Positions 24,568-33,636 are shown, numbered from the stretch's first letter. The stretch: DNA of 64,000 nt from Vibrio qingdaonensis (GCF_026191675.1 NZ_JAKRRY010000013.1:57921-121920); one strand, 5' to 3'. A program made the numbers and translations. Notes: generated by a model not told the origin, from the sequence alone.

Positions 24568-25695
24568 CTAATGTTGTAAATGTTTTGGTATCGAAAACTG
24601 CGGTATCGGCAACGGTTTCTCTCCGGCCCCACGGCGAAATGATCTCAGCTGCATGACGTAGGTCAGAATATGTGCGACCGCAATGTAGAGCTGACTCGGT
24701 ATGGCTTGTTCTATTGCTGTAGTGTGGTAAATCGATCGTGTCAGCGGAGGGGAATTTAAGATTTCCACCTGATTTTCACGCGCGATGCGCTGGATGTGCA
24801 TGGCGGCTTCATCAATGCCTTTTGCCACCACAAATGGCGCATCCGATAGGCTGGTGTCGTATTTTAATGCCACCGCATAATGCGTGGGGTTGGTGATCAC
24901 CACATCGGCTTTCGGTACGGTTTTTTCGATTTTACGACGCGCAAACTGTTGCTGAATTTGTCGAATTCGCTGTTTGACCTCAGGTCGCCCCTCATTGTTT
25001 TTATACTCTTCTTTCAGTTCTTGCTTGGTCATTTTGAGCTGTTTTAAGTGTTCCCAACGTTGGTAAGGAATGTCAATGACGCCGAAGATAAGCAGCGCTA
25101 CTCCCATCAATAGTAAGCCTTCGAATAAAATGGTCATCACCATGGTGACGCCTTGATTTAGGGTGAGCTGTTGCATGCCTAACAAGGGCTGAAGGTTACT
25201 GTTGAGGTAGCTGTAGAGCAGAGCAAAAATGACCGAAACCTTGAACGTTGATTTGAGTAACTCGGCCAGTGAGCGGGTAGAAAACATGCGTTTAATGCCG
25301 GACAGAGGACTGAGTTTACTGAGTTTTGGCTGCACGTTGGCGGGGCGAAACATCCAGCCGCCTAAAATTAGGCTGCTAGCAACCGCGACAATCACGATAA
25401 CTAAGAACATGGGCAGCAGCATGTCGATTAGGATCCCCAAGCTATGACCGAGCTGCTCAATCATTTGCATTGGGTTATCAAGATCCTCACGAATCAGGCT
25501 CATATTGAAACGAAAAATACCAGAGATATGCGCCCAAATACTGGGCAGTTGGCTGTTAAAAAATAACGCTACGGCCAGAAAGATAACCGCTGAGGAAAAT
25601 TCTTTGGCCCGCGGAATTTGTCCCTCTTGGCGCGCTTTTTTAACCTTCTGCGGTGAGGCTTTTTCTGATTTATCTTGGCTAGATTGTTCGCTCAT
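24568..25695 (-). CDS. flhB: Lateral flagellar export switch protein FlhB
   Basis: A 375-residue export apparatus protein that changes substrate class from hook to filament. Four transmembrane segments lie between about 30 and 210. The autocleavage motif NPTH is intact in VVITNPTHYAVALKYD (about residues 268-283). FlhB begins with a charged N-terminal tail (SEKASPQKVKKARQEGQIPR). The ATG overlaps the fliR stop (ATGA). FliK from this locus is the expected partner for the switch. Confidence 0.97.
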   Translation of the reverse strand: MSEQSSQDKSEKASPQKVKKARQEGQIPRAKEFSSAVIFLAVALFFNSQLPSIWAHISGIFRFNMSLIREDLDNPMQMIEQLGHSLGILIDMLLPMFLVIVIVAVASSLILGGWMFRPANVQPKLSKLSPLSGIKRMFSTRSLAELLKSTFKVSVIFALLYSYLNSNLQPLLGMQQLTLNQGVTMVMTILFEGLLLMGVALLIFGVIDIPYQRWEHLKQLKMTKQELKEEYKNNEGRPEVKQRIRQIQQQFARRKIEKTVPKADVVITNPTHYAVALKYDTSLSDAPFVVAKGIDEAAMHIQRIARENQVEILNSPPLTRSIYHTTAIEQAIPSQLYIAVAHILTYVMQLRSFRRGAGEKPLPIPQFSIPKHLQH

Positions 25696-26468
25696 ACCCC
25701 CCCCACGACAAATCCGTTGAGATGGCGAAGCACCTCATGAACTAGGGCGGTATAGCGACTTGGAATACCCGTAACGGTGAGCAAAATACTGAATAGACCG
25801 AGCAGCATGGTCATCGGAAAACCGAGCGCGTAGACATTTAAGCTGGGCGCGGCGCGATTCATCACACCAAAACTGATATTGGCAAGTAACATTGAAACAA
25901 TAGCAGGCAGTGCGAGGGCAAGGGCGGAAGCAAACATCCAGCCAAATAGCCCAATGACTTGATTGAGCGCGCTCATGCTGAGACCAGAGCCAACAGGCCA
26001 AATCACAAAGCTTTGCACAAGAATATCAATCACTAAAAGGTGCCCTTCTAGTGTTAAAAATAGCAGGGTGGATAACAATAAAAATATGCGCCCTAGAATC
26101 GCGACCGAGAGCCCGTTGACCGGGTCATTCATGATGGCCATTCCTAGCCCCATTTGCATGGAAACAATTTGTCCCAGCATGGTGAAAATAGTAAAAAACA
26201 GATGCAAAATCAGACCGAAAAACACCCCCCATAGCGCCTGTTCAAAGGCAAGGAACAGGGATGTCATAGAAAATAATTCAACGGCAGGCATTGGCGGCAT
26301 CAAGGGGGCAGTAATGACGACGATAGACAGCGCGAGCAAGCTGCGAACCCAAACTGGAATCAGGGCATCACCAAAAAAGGGTAAGGCAAGAAATGCCGCC
26401 CCAATGCGAAAAAAGGGCCACCATAGCTGCCCTAGCCATTGTGAGAGATCGGCAAAGGTCAATTGCAT
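25692..26468 (-). CDS. fliR: Lateral flagellar export gate protein FliR
   Basis: A 258-residue, highly hydrophobic export-gate subunit with about six membrane segments, matching FliR in size. Recognisable stretches include FFRIGAAFLALPFFGDALIP, GQIVSMQMGLGMAIMNDPVN and SFGVMNRAAPSLNVYALGFP. It makes the FliP5-Q4-R1 pore complex. The start overlaps the fliQ stop by one base and the end overlaps flhB, so translation is coupled across the run. Confidence 0.96.
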   Translation of the reverse strand: MQLTFADLSQWLGQLWWPFFRIGAAFLALPFFGDALIPVWVRSLLALSIVVITAPLMPPMPAVELFSMTSLFLAFEQALWGVFFGLILHLFFTIFTMLGQIVSMQMGLGMAIMNDPVNGLSVAILGRIFLLLSTLLFLTLEGHLLVIDILVQSFVIWPVGSGLSMSALNQVIGLFGWMFASALALALPAIVSMLLANISFGVMNRAAPSLNVYALGFPMTMLLGLFSILLTVTGIPSRYTALVHEVLRHLNGFVVGGV

Positions 26469-26737
26469 CAGCCAATCATCCCTGGGATGTTGTGGAACAG
26501 GTAATCAAACAGCTCCATGATTTTTCGTAACATCCAGTGGCCAGCAAAAATCACCATCAGTAGGGTGGCAAGTAATTTCGGTAGGAAGCTTAACGTTTGT
26601 TCTTGTATTTGTGTGGCGGCCTGAAAAATAGCAATAATCAACCCTACTCCGAGCCCAGGCAGTACTAGGACCATCACCATATTGATGATAAGCCAGATGG
26701 CATTAGAAAATAGCGTGACGGTCATTTCTGGAGTCAT
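26468..26737 (-). CDS. fliQ: Lateral flagellar export gate protein FliQ
   Basis: An 89-residue two-helix membrane protein: helices about 12-36 (NAIWLIINMVMVLVLPGLGV) and 51-70 (SFLPKLLATLLMVIFAGHWM), with FQAATQIQEQTLSFLPKLL between them, the family hallmark. Size is exact for FliQ. It forms the gate with FliP and FliR, and shares one base with the fliR start. It follows fliP after 14 bp. Confidence 0.96.
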   Translation of the reverse strand: MTPEMTVTLFSNAIWLIINMVMVLVLPGLGVGLIIAIFQAATQIQEQTLSFLPKLLATLLMVIFAGHWMLRKIMELFDYLFHNIPGMIG

Positions 26738-26751
26738 GGTTTGTCCTTGTG

Positions 26752-27546
26752 CTATCCAAAACTGGCCGAGAGCGTACCCACGGTCATCGCCCAGCCGTCC
26801 ACTAATACAAAGACGACAAGCTTAAAGGGCAGAGAGACAATGAGTGGTGAAAGCATCATCATCCCCATGGCCATTAGAACACTGGCCACGACGAGGTCAA
26901 TGATGAGGAACGGGATGAACAGCATGAAACCAATTTGAAATGCGGTTTTGAGCTCGCTAATGACAAAGGCCGGTAAAATCACCGCAAAGGAAATATCCTC
27001 AATATTTTGATTCAGAGGCTCATTGGCGATACGCAGCATTTGCTCGAGCGCGTTTTGCTGGGTTTGTGCCAACATAAAGTTGCGCACAGGTTTTTCTGCG
27101 GTGGAAAATGCCTGCATTAAGGTGATTTCACCTTGGTCGTATGGTTGGAAAGCATTTTGATAAATGTCACTCCAGACCGGGCGCATGATTAAAATACTTA
27201 GGCTGAGTGCAATGCCCACTAACACGCGATTAGGCGGGCTCTGCTGCAGACCAAGAGCCTGTCGCAAAATGGCTAAGACCACGATGATCCGTGTGAAGCT
27301 CGTAGCCATCAGAATAAATGCAGGCAGAAAGCTCAGCGCGGTCATAAGTAGCAAAATTTGCAACTTGACGCTATACGCCTGGTCGGTCTGACCATCATTG
27401 ACGGTAAGAAAGGTTAACCCGTTGTCTGCCGCGACAGGGAAGCTGATTAAGCTCACCAGTACGATGAACTTCCAAGGGAGGTGACACAGCAAGGCGAAGT
27501 GGTGTTTAGTCAGTTTAACAACCTTGTGAGTAAACGGATGAGACAC
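26752..27546 (-). CDS. fliP: Lateral flagellar export gate protein FliP
   Basis: A 264-residue export-gate subunit with an N-terminal signal peptide (about residues 1-40, LPWKFIVLVSLISFPVAAD) and four membrane segments. Motifs include FILMATSFTRIIVVLAILRQ followed by ALGLQQSPPNRVLVG, and the ending MMLSPLIVSLPFKLVVFVLV. The start is a GTG at 27546, four bases after the fliN stop; no upstream ATG exists. FliO, which helps FliP assemble in enterics, is not encoded between fliN and fliP or elsewhere in the window. Confidence 0.95.
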   Translation of the reverse strand: MSHPFTHKVVKLTKHHFALLCHLPWKFIVLVSLISFPVAADNGLTFLTVNDGQTDQAYSVKLQILLLMTALSFLPAFILMATSFTRIIVVLAILRQALGLQQSPPNRVLVGIALSLSILIMRPVWSDIYQNAFQPYDQGEITLMQAFSTAEKPVRNFMLAQTQQNALEQMLRIANEPLNQNIEDISFAVILPAFVISELKTAFQIGFMLFIPFLIIDLVVASVLMAMGMMMLSPLIVSLPFKLVVFVLVDGWAMTVGTLSASFG

Positions 27547-27549
27547 TAA

Positions 27550-27918
27550 CTATGGCCCCATCTTGGTCAGTGCAGAATCCACTACGTCGATCAGCTTTAA
27601 ACCGTATTTATCATTGATAACAACGACTTCTGCATGTCCCATCAGTGAACCATTCACTTTCACATCGAGAGGTTCACCATTGAGCTTGTCCAGTTCTATC
27701 ACGCTGCCTTCACCCGCACTCATTAGCTCACCTAACGCGATTTCTTTACTGGCGACTTCAAGAGTCACAGTGACAGGAATGCTTTTAAAAAAACTGAGGT
27801 CACGTTGAGGTGAAGCGGGTGTGCTTAGTGGTGTATCGCTATCAAACCCTTCTAGTTGAAAGTCATCAAAGCTCAATTCGTCACCGTCAAAGGCATTATG
27901 TTCAGGCGTGTCGCTCAT
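27550..27918 (-). CDS. fliN: Lateral flagellar C-ring protein FliN
   Basis: A 122-residue rotor protein. The C-terminal SpoA domain reads FKSIPVTVTLEVASKEIALG and ELMSAGEGSVIELDKLNGEP, then GHAEVVVINDKYGLKLIDVV (about residues 45-118), the FliN hallmark. The N-terminal 40 residues are acidic. It forms the bottom of the C ring with FliM and docks FliH. The ATG overlaps the fliM stop by four bases. Confidence 0.95.
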   Translation of the reverse strand: MSDTPEHNAFDGDELSFDDFQLEGFDSDTPLSTPASPQRDLSFFKSIPVTVTLEVASKEIALGELMSAGEGSVIELDKLNGEPLDVKVNGSLMGHAEVVVINDKYGLKLIDVVDSALTKMGP

Positions 27919-28748
27919 GAGTTGCTTTCCTTTTCATTATTTAAAATTAAAACCAATTGCCCATCTTGCTCTGCGACGCGACCGGTAAAGAGACGCTCCT
28001 TTCCTATATGGACAGGGACGTTTGTCAGTAAGTTGATAGGTAAAATATCATCGGGTTGCAAACGTAATACCTGGGTTAATGGCAATTGAGTTTGGCTTAA
28101 TTGCACGTTCAGCCTAACAGGAGTGGCCTGCAGCACATGTTGAAAATCGCTGGCGATGTGAGGGTTAGGGGCCTGCGTTAACTCGTCAGCGAGCGTTTGT
28201 ACTAAAACGCTATCGAGTTGAATGGCTAGATTGGCGGTCATATTACCGCTTGTCGGGTGATGATATGTAATGGCAAGAGTTGCCACAATTCCCGTCCCTT
28301 GATGAGGGATAGCTTGACTTGAATGCCAATGCTCCATCGGTGCAATCCAAGTACTGATCAGTTTCGCGATACGTTCTTGGAGTCGTAGGTCACTGGCTGA
28401 AAGTTCATCTGTCGTGCGCTCGATACTTGCCCCATAAAATTGGTCTGCAAGATGGATAAGCAAGAGGTTTGAAAGGTGAATGGATAGGTGACCGCCGGTT
28501 TCGTGTTGCATGGCGCTGATGCTTTCAAAATCGTGATACTGATGATTGTCACTGTTGATCGTAATCGTTTGAATGGTGACATCGACATCGGAACTATTGA
28601 GCCAAGATTGTATCGCTTGACGTAAGGAATGACTGGAGCGTTTAAATTCGTCTTCCAGTTTATTTTTTACTCTATGGATCGGCTTACCAAGAAGCTCGAT
28701 ATTGAGTGATTGTGCGTGCTCTAATGTCAATGAATACTCAGAAGCCAT
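27915..28748 (-). CDS. fliM: Lateral flagellar C-ring protein FliM, lacking the CheY-docking peptide
   Basis: A 277-residue rotor protein, shorter than the usual 330-350. The central CheC-like domain is recognisable (LLLIHLADQFYGASIERTTD, then DLRLQERIAKLISTWIAPM) and the C-terminal SpoA domain carries LNVQLSQTQLPLTQVLRLQP and ILPINLLTNVPVHIGKERLF. The N-terminal peptide LSQxEIDALL, which binds phosphorylated CheY, is absent from the ATG at 28748 and also from the longer frame that starts at TTG 28802. So this rotor probably does not switch by the standard route. The ribosome-binding site is weak. First gene of the fliMNPQR-flhBA run. Confidence 0.88.
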   Translation of the reverse strand: MASEYSLTLEHAQSLNIELLGKPIHRVKNKLEDEFKRSSHSLRQAIQSWLNSSDVDVTIQTITINSDNHQYHDFESISAMQHETGGHLSIHLSNLLLIHLADQFYGASIERTTDELSASDLRLQERIAKLISTWIAPMEHWHSSQAIPHQGTGIVATLAITYHHPTSGNMTANLAIQLDSVLVQTLADELTQAPNPHIASDFQHVLQATPVRLNVQLSQTQLPLTQVLRLQPDDILPINLLTNVPVHIGKERLFTGRVAEQDGQLVLILNNEKESNS

Positions 28749-29137
28749 AATATTACCGAAAAGTGATTGAGCTATCGATACGACTAAATACCGACGCGTC
28801 AAATTAATAACTAGGCGTTATTGTTTTAGTCTACTCTGTTTTTTTTATATCTTTTTAGTCGTAAAATTTAAATTTGTGAGCTTGGTTCATATGTTTGTTT
28901 ATGCATTATAAAAGCATCTTTAAATAAAAAATAAATAGAGTTAGTTTGGTGAAATAATAAATATTAAAAAAAGCTAAATATAGCCAAAGCAAATGAACCC
29001 TTTGTCATATAATTTGCCCGTGTATGGCTTGTGTTTTTAAGCTTATGTTTTACAAGATTAATTTTAAAACTTCATTTTTGGTGTTCATATTTGGTTAAAT
29101 TATATGCGCCTTGTTACATGTCAGAATTGGTATTGAT
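28749..29137. other. Divergent fliM / motY regulatory region (389 bp)
   Basis: An AT-rich stretch (notably 28840-29030) between two divergent operons. It should hold their promoters. I looked for GG-N10-GC sigma-54 elements on both strands and found none with correct spacing; TATAAT at 29008-29013 has no matching -35. No coding frame is convincing. Confidence 0.5.
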
Positions 29138-30136
29138 ATGAATGTTATATTTATTCACAGGAATAGGTCTGAGTTAATTTCCTTCCTTGACGTTATCGTG
29201 GGGTGGAGGAAGAGTAATTCATTCCGGGCGGAAGCTTTATTTCCGCTAATGCTAGCTTGTGTTCTTATTTTATGGGGCAATGTCTCATTTGCTGCTAAAA
29301 ATAGCATCCCAATGGATATGGTTAATTGGCAGTTTGTTGAGTCTGAATTTAAATGCCAGTTACGTTATTCCTTGTCGGGTACGGAATATATTGCTTTTGT
29401 TGCAGAGCCAAATAGCCCGATGGAGCTGCGCAAGACGCACGTGAATTCCCCTCAAGCGAGTTTGTTACAAATTTCTCCGCCTTGGCAGTCGCCAGCGTAC
29501 TCTAATGCGATTGTCACTTCTCACCAAGTCTCATCGGGAGTGGTGGCATTTAATCATGGTATTGAAGCCTTTTTGACCGAATTTGCTAAAGGGGCGTGGA
29601 TGCACTTGGAGTTCGGTCACGATAATGACGAGGGTAAGCTTTTAGTCACTGAAGGCTTGACCGTTCCTTCTGTTCGTATCGACCAAGCGTACAGTCAGTT
29701 TAATGATTGTCGCGCGGCATTACCGGGCATGTCTTATGAGCAGGCTCGAGATATAGAGCTGAGCTTCCGTGTTGGGCAGCGAGTATTGGATGCCTCGCAA
29801 CGCCAAGTACTTAAAGCTTTATCAGGTTATCTCCAATCGGACAAAACGGTTCAACGTGTGTTGATTGATGGGCATACCGATAATCTAGGCTCGTCCATGG
29901 CGAATCTGCAGCTTTCTCGGGTACGCGCTGATGATGTAGCAAGTCTATTAACCGAACTGGGGACATCAAATTCGTTAATTGAAGTGAGGGCGCACGGCGA
30001 TCGTTATCCTGTGGTGAGTAATGCGACAGAAACAGGTCAAGCCAAAAATCGACGAGTGACAGTAAGAGTGATTCGTCAATCTATGAACACATTGACGTCT
30101 TCTCAGGATGAGCAGACGGGGGTGACATTGAAATGA
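29138..30136 (+). CDS. motY: Lateral MotY-like motor-associated protein (OmpA domain)
   Basis: A protein of about 332 residues with an N-terminal export segment (about 39-56, PLMLACVLILWGNVSFA) and a MotY-type N-domain (MDMVNWQFVESEFKCQLRYS, then GVVAFNHGIEAFLTEFAKGA), followed by an OmpA/MotB peptidoglycan-binding domain with VLIDGHTDNLGSSMANLQLS and AKNRRVTVRVI (about 245-320). MotY forms the T ring that anchors stators of sodium-driven polar motors; a lateral version next to lafK is known in Vibrio. The true start is unsure: ATG 29138 has no good ribosome-binding site, and a GTG near 29198 would put the signal peptide closer to the N-terminus. It overlaps lafK (ATGA). Confidence 0.82.
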   Translation: MNVIFIHRNRSELISFLDVIVGWRKSNSFRAEALFPLMLACVLILWGNVSFAAKNSIPMDMVNWQFVESEFKCQLRYSLSGTEYIAFVAEPNSPMELRKTHVNSPQASLLQISPPWQSPAYSNAIVTSHQVSSGVVAFNHGIEAFLTEFAKGAWMHLEFGHDNDEGKLLVTEGLTVPSVRIDQAYSQFNDCRAALPGMSYEQARDIELSFRVGQRVLDASQRQVLKALSGYLQSDKTVQRVLIDGHTDNLGSSMANLQLSRVRADDVASLLTELGTSNSLIEVRAHGDRYPVVSNATETGQAKNRRVTVRVIRQSMNTLTSSQDEQTGVTLK

Positions 30137-31503
30137 ATAAGGATATTTTACTCGTTGAACCTTGCGACAATGATGCCCGACCGATTATTGATGTATTGCA
30201 GCAGCAAGGGTTTCTTGTTCGTCATGTGAGAACAGGGCGAGCGGCGTTATTGGAGCCAACGGCGGCAATCAGTTTAGTCAGTTCAAGCCTACCGGATATG
30301 AGTGTTCGTGAGTGGGTCGTGTGTCAGCAGCGCAAGACTAACGCGGGTGTTGCTATTGCCATTGTCGAACAAGACCAAGGTATGCTAGCGGCGGAGTCGA
30401 TGAAGGCCGGTGCTACGGACTATTTACTGCGTCCTTTCGAGGCGGTGCAGCTCACTAATTTGCTTCATCGCGTGGAAGCGATGGAAAAGCCAATGGCGAA
30501 TATTGTTGCGGAATCATGGCGCAGCAAGCAGGTGTTGCAATTGGCTCATCGCGCGGCTTGCACCAGTGCTAGTGTTTTGATTTCAGGTGAATCAGGGACG
30601 GGTAAGGAAGTGCTGGCACATTATGTGCACGATCAGTCTCCTCGCGCATCCCAGCCTTTTATCGCCGTGAATTGTGCGGCGATACCTGAATCAATGCTTG
30701 AAGCGGTGTTATTTGGTCACGTTAAAGGGGCGTTTACCGGAGCATCAGGCTCTCAAAGTGGTAAGTTTGAAGAAGCCAATGGTGGCACCATTTTATTGGA
30801 CGAAATTGGTGAAATGTCACCAGCGGTTCAAGCTAAGCTACTTCGCGTGTTGCAAGAGCGAGAAGTTGAGCGGGTGGGCAGTCATAAGTCCATTAAACTT
30901 GATATTCGTGTGATTGCTGCGACAAATAAAGATCTGAGAAGTGAAGTGCAAAAAGGTCAATTCCGTGAAGATCTTTATTACCGATTGGATGTGCTGCCAC
31001 TGCACTGGCCACCACTTCGTGAGCGTCAGGAAGATATCCTGCCGATTAGTCAATTCTTTATCAATAAATATAAAGAGAAGGCGGCTTGCCACCTGTCTGA
31101 AGATGCGCAACAAGCGCTTTGTCAGTATCACTGGCCCGGTAATATTCGTGAATTAGAAAATGTCATTCAACGTGCACTTGTGATGCGTCATGGCGATTTT
31201 ATTACTGCCCAAGATCTGATGCTTCCCATTGAACTTGCGGCATCACCACACTCACTTTCTGCCCCGTCCTTGCCTAACACTGCGCCTTCTAAGCAGAGAT
31301 TAGGCAGCGCTTCATTCGGGCATGTGGAAGTAAAAAAACAAGCAGAGTTCCAATTTATCCTAGAGCAACTGCGTCAGTTTGGTGGTAATCGAACCAAAAC
31401 GGCAAACGCGCTGGGGGTTTCAACGCGTGCACTGCGCTATAAGCTGGCTGCAATGCGCGAACAAGGAATTGATCTGCAGTCGGCATTAGGCTCGGCTGCA
31501 TAA
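30133..31503 (+). CDS. lafK: Lateral flagellar sigma-54 activator LafK
   Basis: A 456-residue NtrC-family activator, master regulator of lateral genes. An N-terminal receiver-like domain (1-120), AAA+ domain (about 135-365) and C-terminal Fis-type helix-turn-helix (GGNRTKTANALGVSTRALRY). Walker A GESGTGKE, sigma-54 contact loop GAFTGA and Walker B GTILLDEIGEM are intact. The receiver lacks the phospho-acceptor: the aspartate expected before xxLPDM is serine (S50), and the acidic pair is EPCD. So activity is unlikely to depend on phosphorylation. It overlaps motY by four bases. The sigma-54 promoter before flgB is a likely target. Confidence 0.93.
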   Translation: MNKDILLVEPCDNDARPIIDVLQQQGFLVRHVRTGRAALLEPTAAISLVSSSLPDMSVREWVVCQQRKTNAGVAIAIVEQDQGMLAAESMKAGATDYLLRPFEAVQLTNLLHRVEAMEKPMANIVAESWRSKQVLQLAHRAACTSASVLISGESGTGKEVLAHYVHDQSPRASQPFIAVNCAAIPESMLEAVLFGHVKGAFTGASGSQSGKFEEANGGTILLDEIGEMSPAVQAKLLRVLQEREVERVGSHKSIKLDIRVIAATNKDLRSEVQKGQFREDLYYRLDVLPLHWPPLRERQEDILPISQFFINKYKEKAACHLSEDAQQALCQYHWPGNIRELENVIQRALVMRHGDFITAQDLMLPIELAASPHSLSAPSLPNTAPSKQRLGSASFGHVEVKKQAEFQFILEQLRQFGGNRTKTANALGVSTRALRYKLAAMREQGIDLQSALGSAA

Positions 31504-31512
31504 AGGAGAAGT

Positions 31513-31872
31513 ATGATGGCAATGCAACCTATCAATAGCGCGGTCACGGCGGAACAACTCATGCTGACCAAGCTGCAATCGATGCAACAACAGATACAAC
31601 CAGACTTTGTGGTGTCATCAAACCCAGTTGATGCGCAGCAACCCTTGTCACCTTTATCGTTTTCGACGGCGATGAAAGGGGTGCTAGATCGGGTTAATGA
31701 GCACCAGTCTTTGGCAAGCAGCAAAATGACGGCGGTTGAGACGGGACAAAGCGACGATTTAGTTGGGGCAATGGTTGCGAGCCAAAAAGCGAGCTTATCA
31801 TTTTCAGCCTTGATGCAGGTTCGTAACAAAGTCGTCTCTTCGTTTGATGAAATCATGAAAATGCCGGTGTAG
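31513..31872 (+). CDS. fliE: Lateral flagellar MS ring-rod adaptor FliE
   Basis: A 119-residue protein joining the MS ring to the proximal rod. The C-terminal half has FSTAMKGVLDRVNEHQSLAS, then LVGAMVASQKASLSFSALMQ and VRNKVVSSFDEIMKMPV, the full FliE hallmark. AAGGAG stands upstream of the tandem ATGs. It lies ten bases after lafK and four before fliF. Confidence 0.95.
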   Translation: MMAMQPINSAVTAEQLMLTKLQSMQQQIQPDFVVSSNPVDAQQPLSPLSFSTAMKGVLDRVNEHQSLASSKMTAVETGQSDDLVGAMVASQKASLSFSALMQVRNKVVSSFDEIMKMPV

Positions 31873-31875
31873 ACA

Positions 31876-33636
31876 ATGTCAGAATTAACTTCTCAAGTGA
31901 TGCCTAGTCCTGGGGCTATCGAGTCATCATCGTCAAAAGATCAGGCCTTTGTCCATAAGAAACCCATTGGTGATTTTAGTCAGAAACTAAAACTATTGTG
32001 GTCAAGCTCACAACGTAACCTCGTGTTGTCTGCGGTATTGGCTGCCATTGTTGCCGCTATTATTGTGGTCGCTCTATGGAGTTCATCGCAAAGTTATCGC
32101 CCTTTGTATAGCCAGCAAGAGCGTTTTGATATCGGGGAGATCATTTCCGTGCTTGAAGCGGAAGGGATTGCTTATCGTCTGCAAGAGCAAAATGGTCAGG
32201 TATTAGTGACGGAAGGGCAGGTGGCGAAGGTTCGTATGCTATTGGCCGCGAAAGGTGTAAAAGCCCAATTGCCAACCGGCTTAGATGCTTTGAAAGAAGA
32301 CAGCTCGCTGGGCACCAGTCAATTTATGGAAAATGCTCGCTATCGACATGGTTTGGAAGGTGAGTTAGTTCGCACTATTATCTCGCTTAACGCCATTGCC
32401 AATGCTCGGGTGCATTTAGCGATCCCTCGTCAAACGTTGTTTGTTCGTCAGCAAAGCGAAGAGCCTTCGGCTTCGGTTATGCTTGAACTCAAAGCTGGTG
32501 ATGATCTAAAACCGGAGCAAGTTGAAGCGATAGTTAACTTGGTTGTGGGCAGCGTAACGGCAATGAAGCCTGAGTTTGTTTCTGTGATTGATCAATATGG
32601 TCGCTTGCTTAGTGCCGATATAGGTTCAATGGAAGCCGGTAAGGTTAATGCTAAATACTTAGATTATCAGAAGAGTGTAGAAAAGCAGGTGATTCAACGA
32701 GCTGCGGATATGCTCACGCCTATTGTTGGACCAAGCAACTATCGGGTTCAAGTTGCCGCCGATCTTAACTTCAGTCAAGTCGAAGAAACACAAGAGATCC
32801 TTGATTCGACTCCCGTCGTTCGTAATGAACACAGCATTCAAAATAATAGTATCGACAACATTGCGTTAGGTATTCCCGGCGCGTTAAGTAATCAGCCGCC
32901 GGTGACGGGAGAGGTCGAAACACAAGACAGTAAAAATACCAACGCGCGCAGTGAATTAAATCGCCAGTATGCGGTGGGCAGCAGTATTCGTCGAACGCAA
33001 TATCAGCAAGGTGAAGTGGAACAATTAAGTGTGTCGGTATTGCTTAATGAAGCGGCGGCGCCAAATGGTACGGCGTGGACCGACGCAGAGCGCAATCAGA
33101 TTTCGGATATGATTATGGACGCGGTGGGGATTTCTGCTGGTCGTGGTGATCGCCTTAACGTGATGAGTTTTAACTTCACGCCGATTGAAATTGACGCGCC
33201 AGTTGCCATGCCATGGTGGCAAGACCCGACAGTCCAGCAACCTTTGCGTTATGTGATTGGTGGCTTGTTGGGTATGGCGATGATTATGTTTGTTTTACGT
33301 CCTTTGATTATGCATTTAACGGGTGCCGATCAGCGCAATGCGAACCTTGATTTTGCTGAGAATCCTCAAGATGACTATCAAGAGAATGTGCAAACCAGAG
33401 AAGAACGAGAGCGAGAAGAATTACTCAATCGCAAGCTGTCTGAGAAGGGAATTACCTCTGCGTCATCGGGCTTGGATGCGAGCAGCGATATGTTACCGCC
33501 GGCGGGTTCTCCGCTAGAAATTCAATTAAAACATCTGCAGCTTATTGCTAACGAAGAGCCAGAGCGTGTCGCAGAAGTACTAAAACAATGGGTGAACGTG
33601 AATGAAAACAGCGCAGTCAACACCAGCCACGCTTAG
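31876..33636 (+). CDS. fliF: Lateral flagellar MS-ring protein FliF
   Basis: A 586-residue inner-membrane ring protein, the base of the motor. Two transmembrane segments flank a large periplasmic domain: about 49-69 (NLVLSAVLAAIVAAIIVVAL) and about 455-475 (PLRYVIGGLLGMAMIMFVLR). Ring-building motifs GTSQFMENARYRHGLEGELV and NARVHLAIPRQTLFVR are present. The C-terminal FliG-binding tail reads ANEEPERVAEVLKQWV. Its 3' end overlaps fliG by 35 bp. Confidence 0.96.
   Translation: MSELTSQVMPSPGAIESSSSKDQAFVHKKPIGDFSQKLKLLWSSSQRNLVLSAVLAAIVAAIIVVALWSSSQSYRPLYSQQERFDIGEIISVLEAEGIAYRLQEQNGQVLVTEGQVAKVRMLLAAKGVKAQLPTGLDALKEDSSLGTSQFMENARYRHGLEGELVRTIISLNAIANARVHLAIPRQTLFVRQQSEEPSASVMLELKAGDDLKPEQVEAIVNLVVGSVTAMKPEFVSVIDQYGRLLSADIGSMEAGKVNAKYLDYQKSVEKQVIQRAADMLTPIVGPSNYRVQVAADLNFSQVEETQEILDSTPVVRNEHSIQNNSIDNIALGIPGALSNQPPVTGEVETQDSKNTNARSELNRQYAVGSSIRRTQYQQGEVEQLSVSVLLNEAAAPNGTAWTDAERNQISDMIMDAVGISAGRGDRLNVMSFNFTPIEIDAPVAMPWWQDPTVQQPLRYVIGGLLGMAMIMFVLRPLIMHLTGADQRNANLDFAENPQDDYQENVQTREEREREELLNRKLSEKGITSASSGLDASSDMLPPAGSPLEIQLKHLQLIANEEPERVAEVLKQWVNVNENSAVNTSHA

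Noticed and set aside
25963..26520. 185-codon plus-strand frame opposite fliR
   Set aside because: Shadow of the hydrophobic fliR coding strand; composition is rich in Ser/Arg/Lys without a motif.
28749..29137. Sigma-54 promoter for fliM or motY
   Set aside because: A candidate TTGGCTATATTTAGC on the minus strand has nine instead of ten bases between GG and GC.
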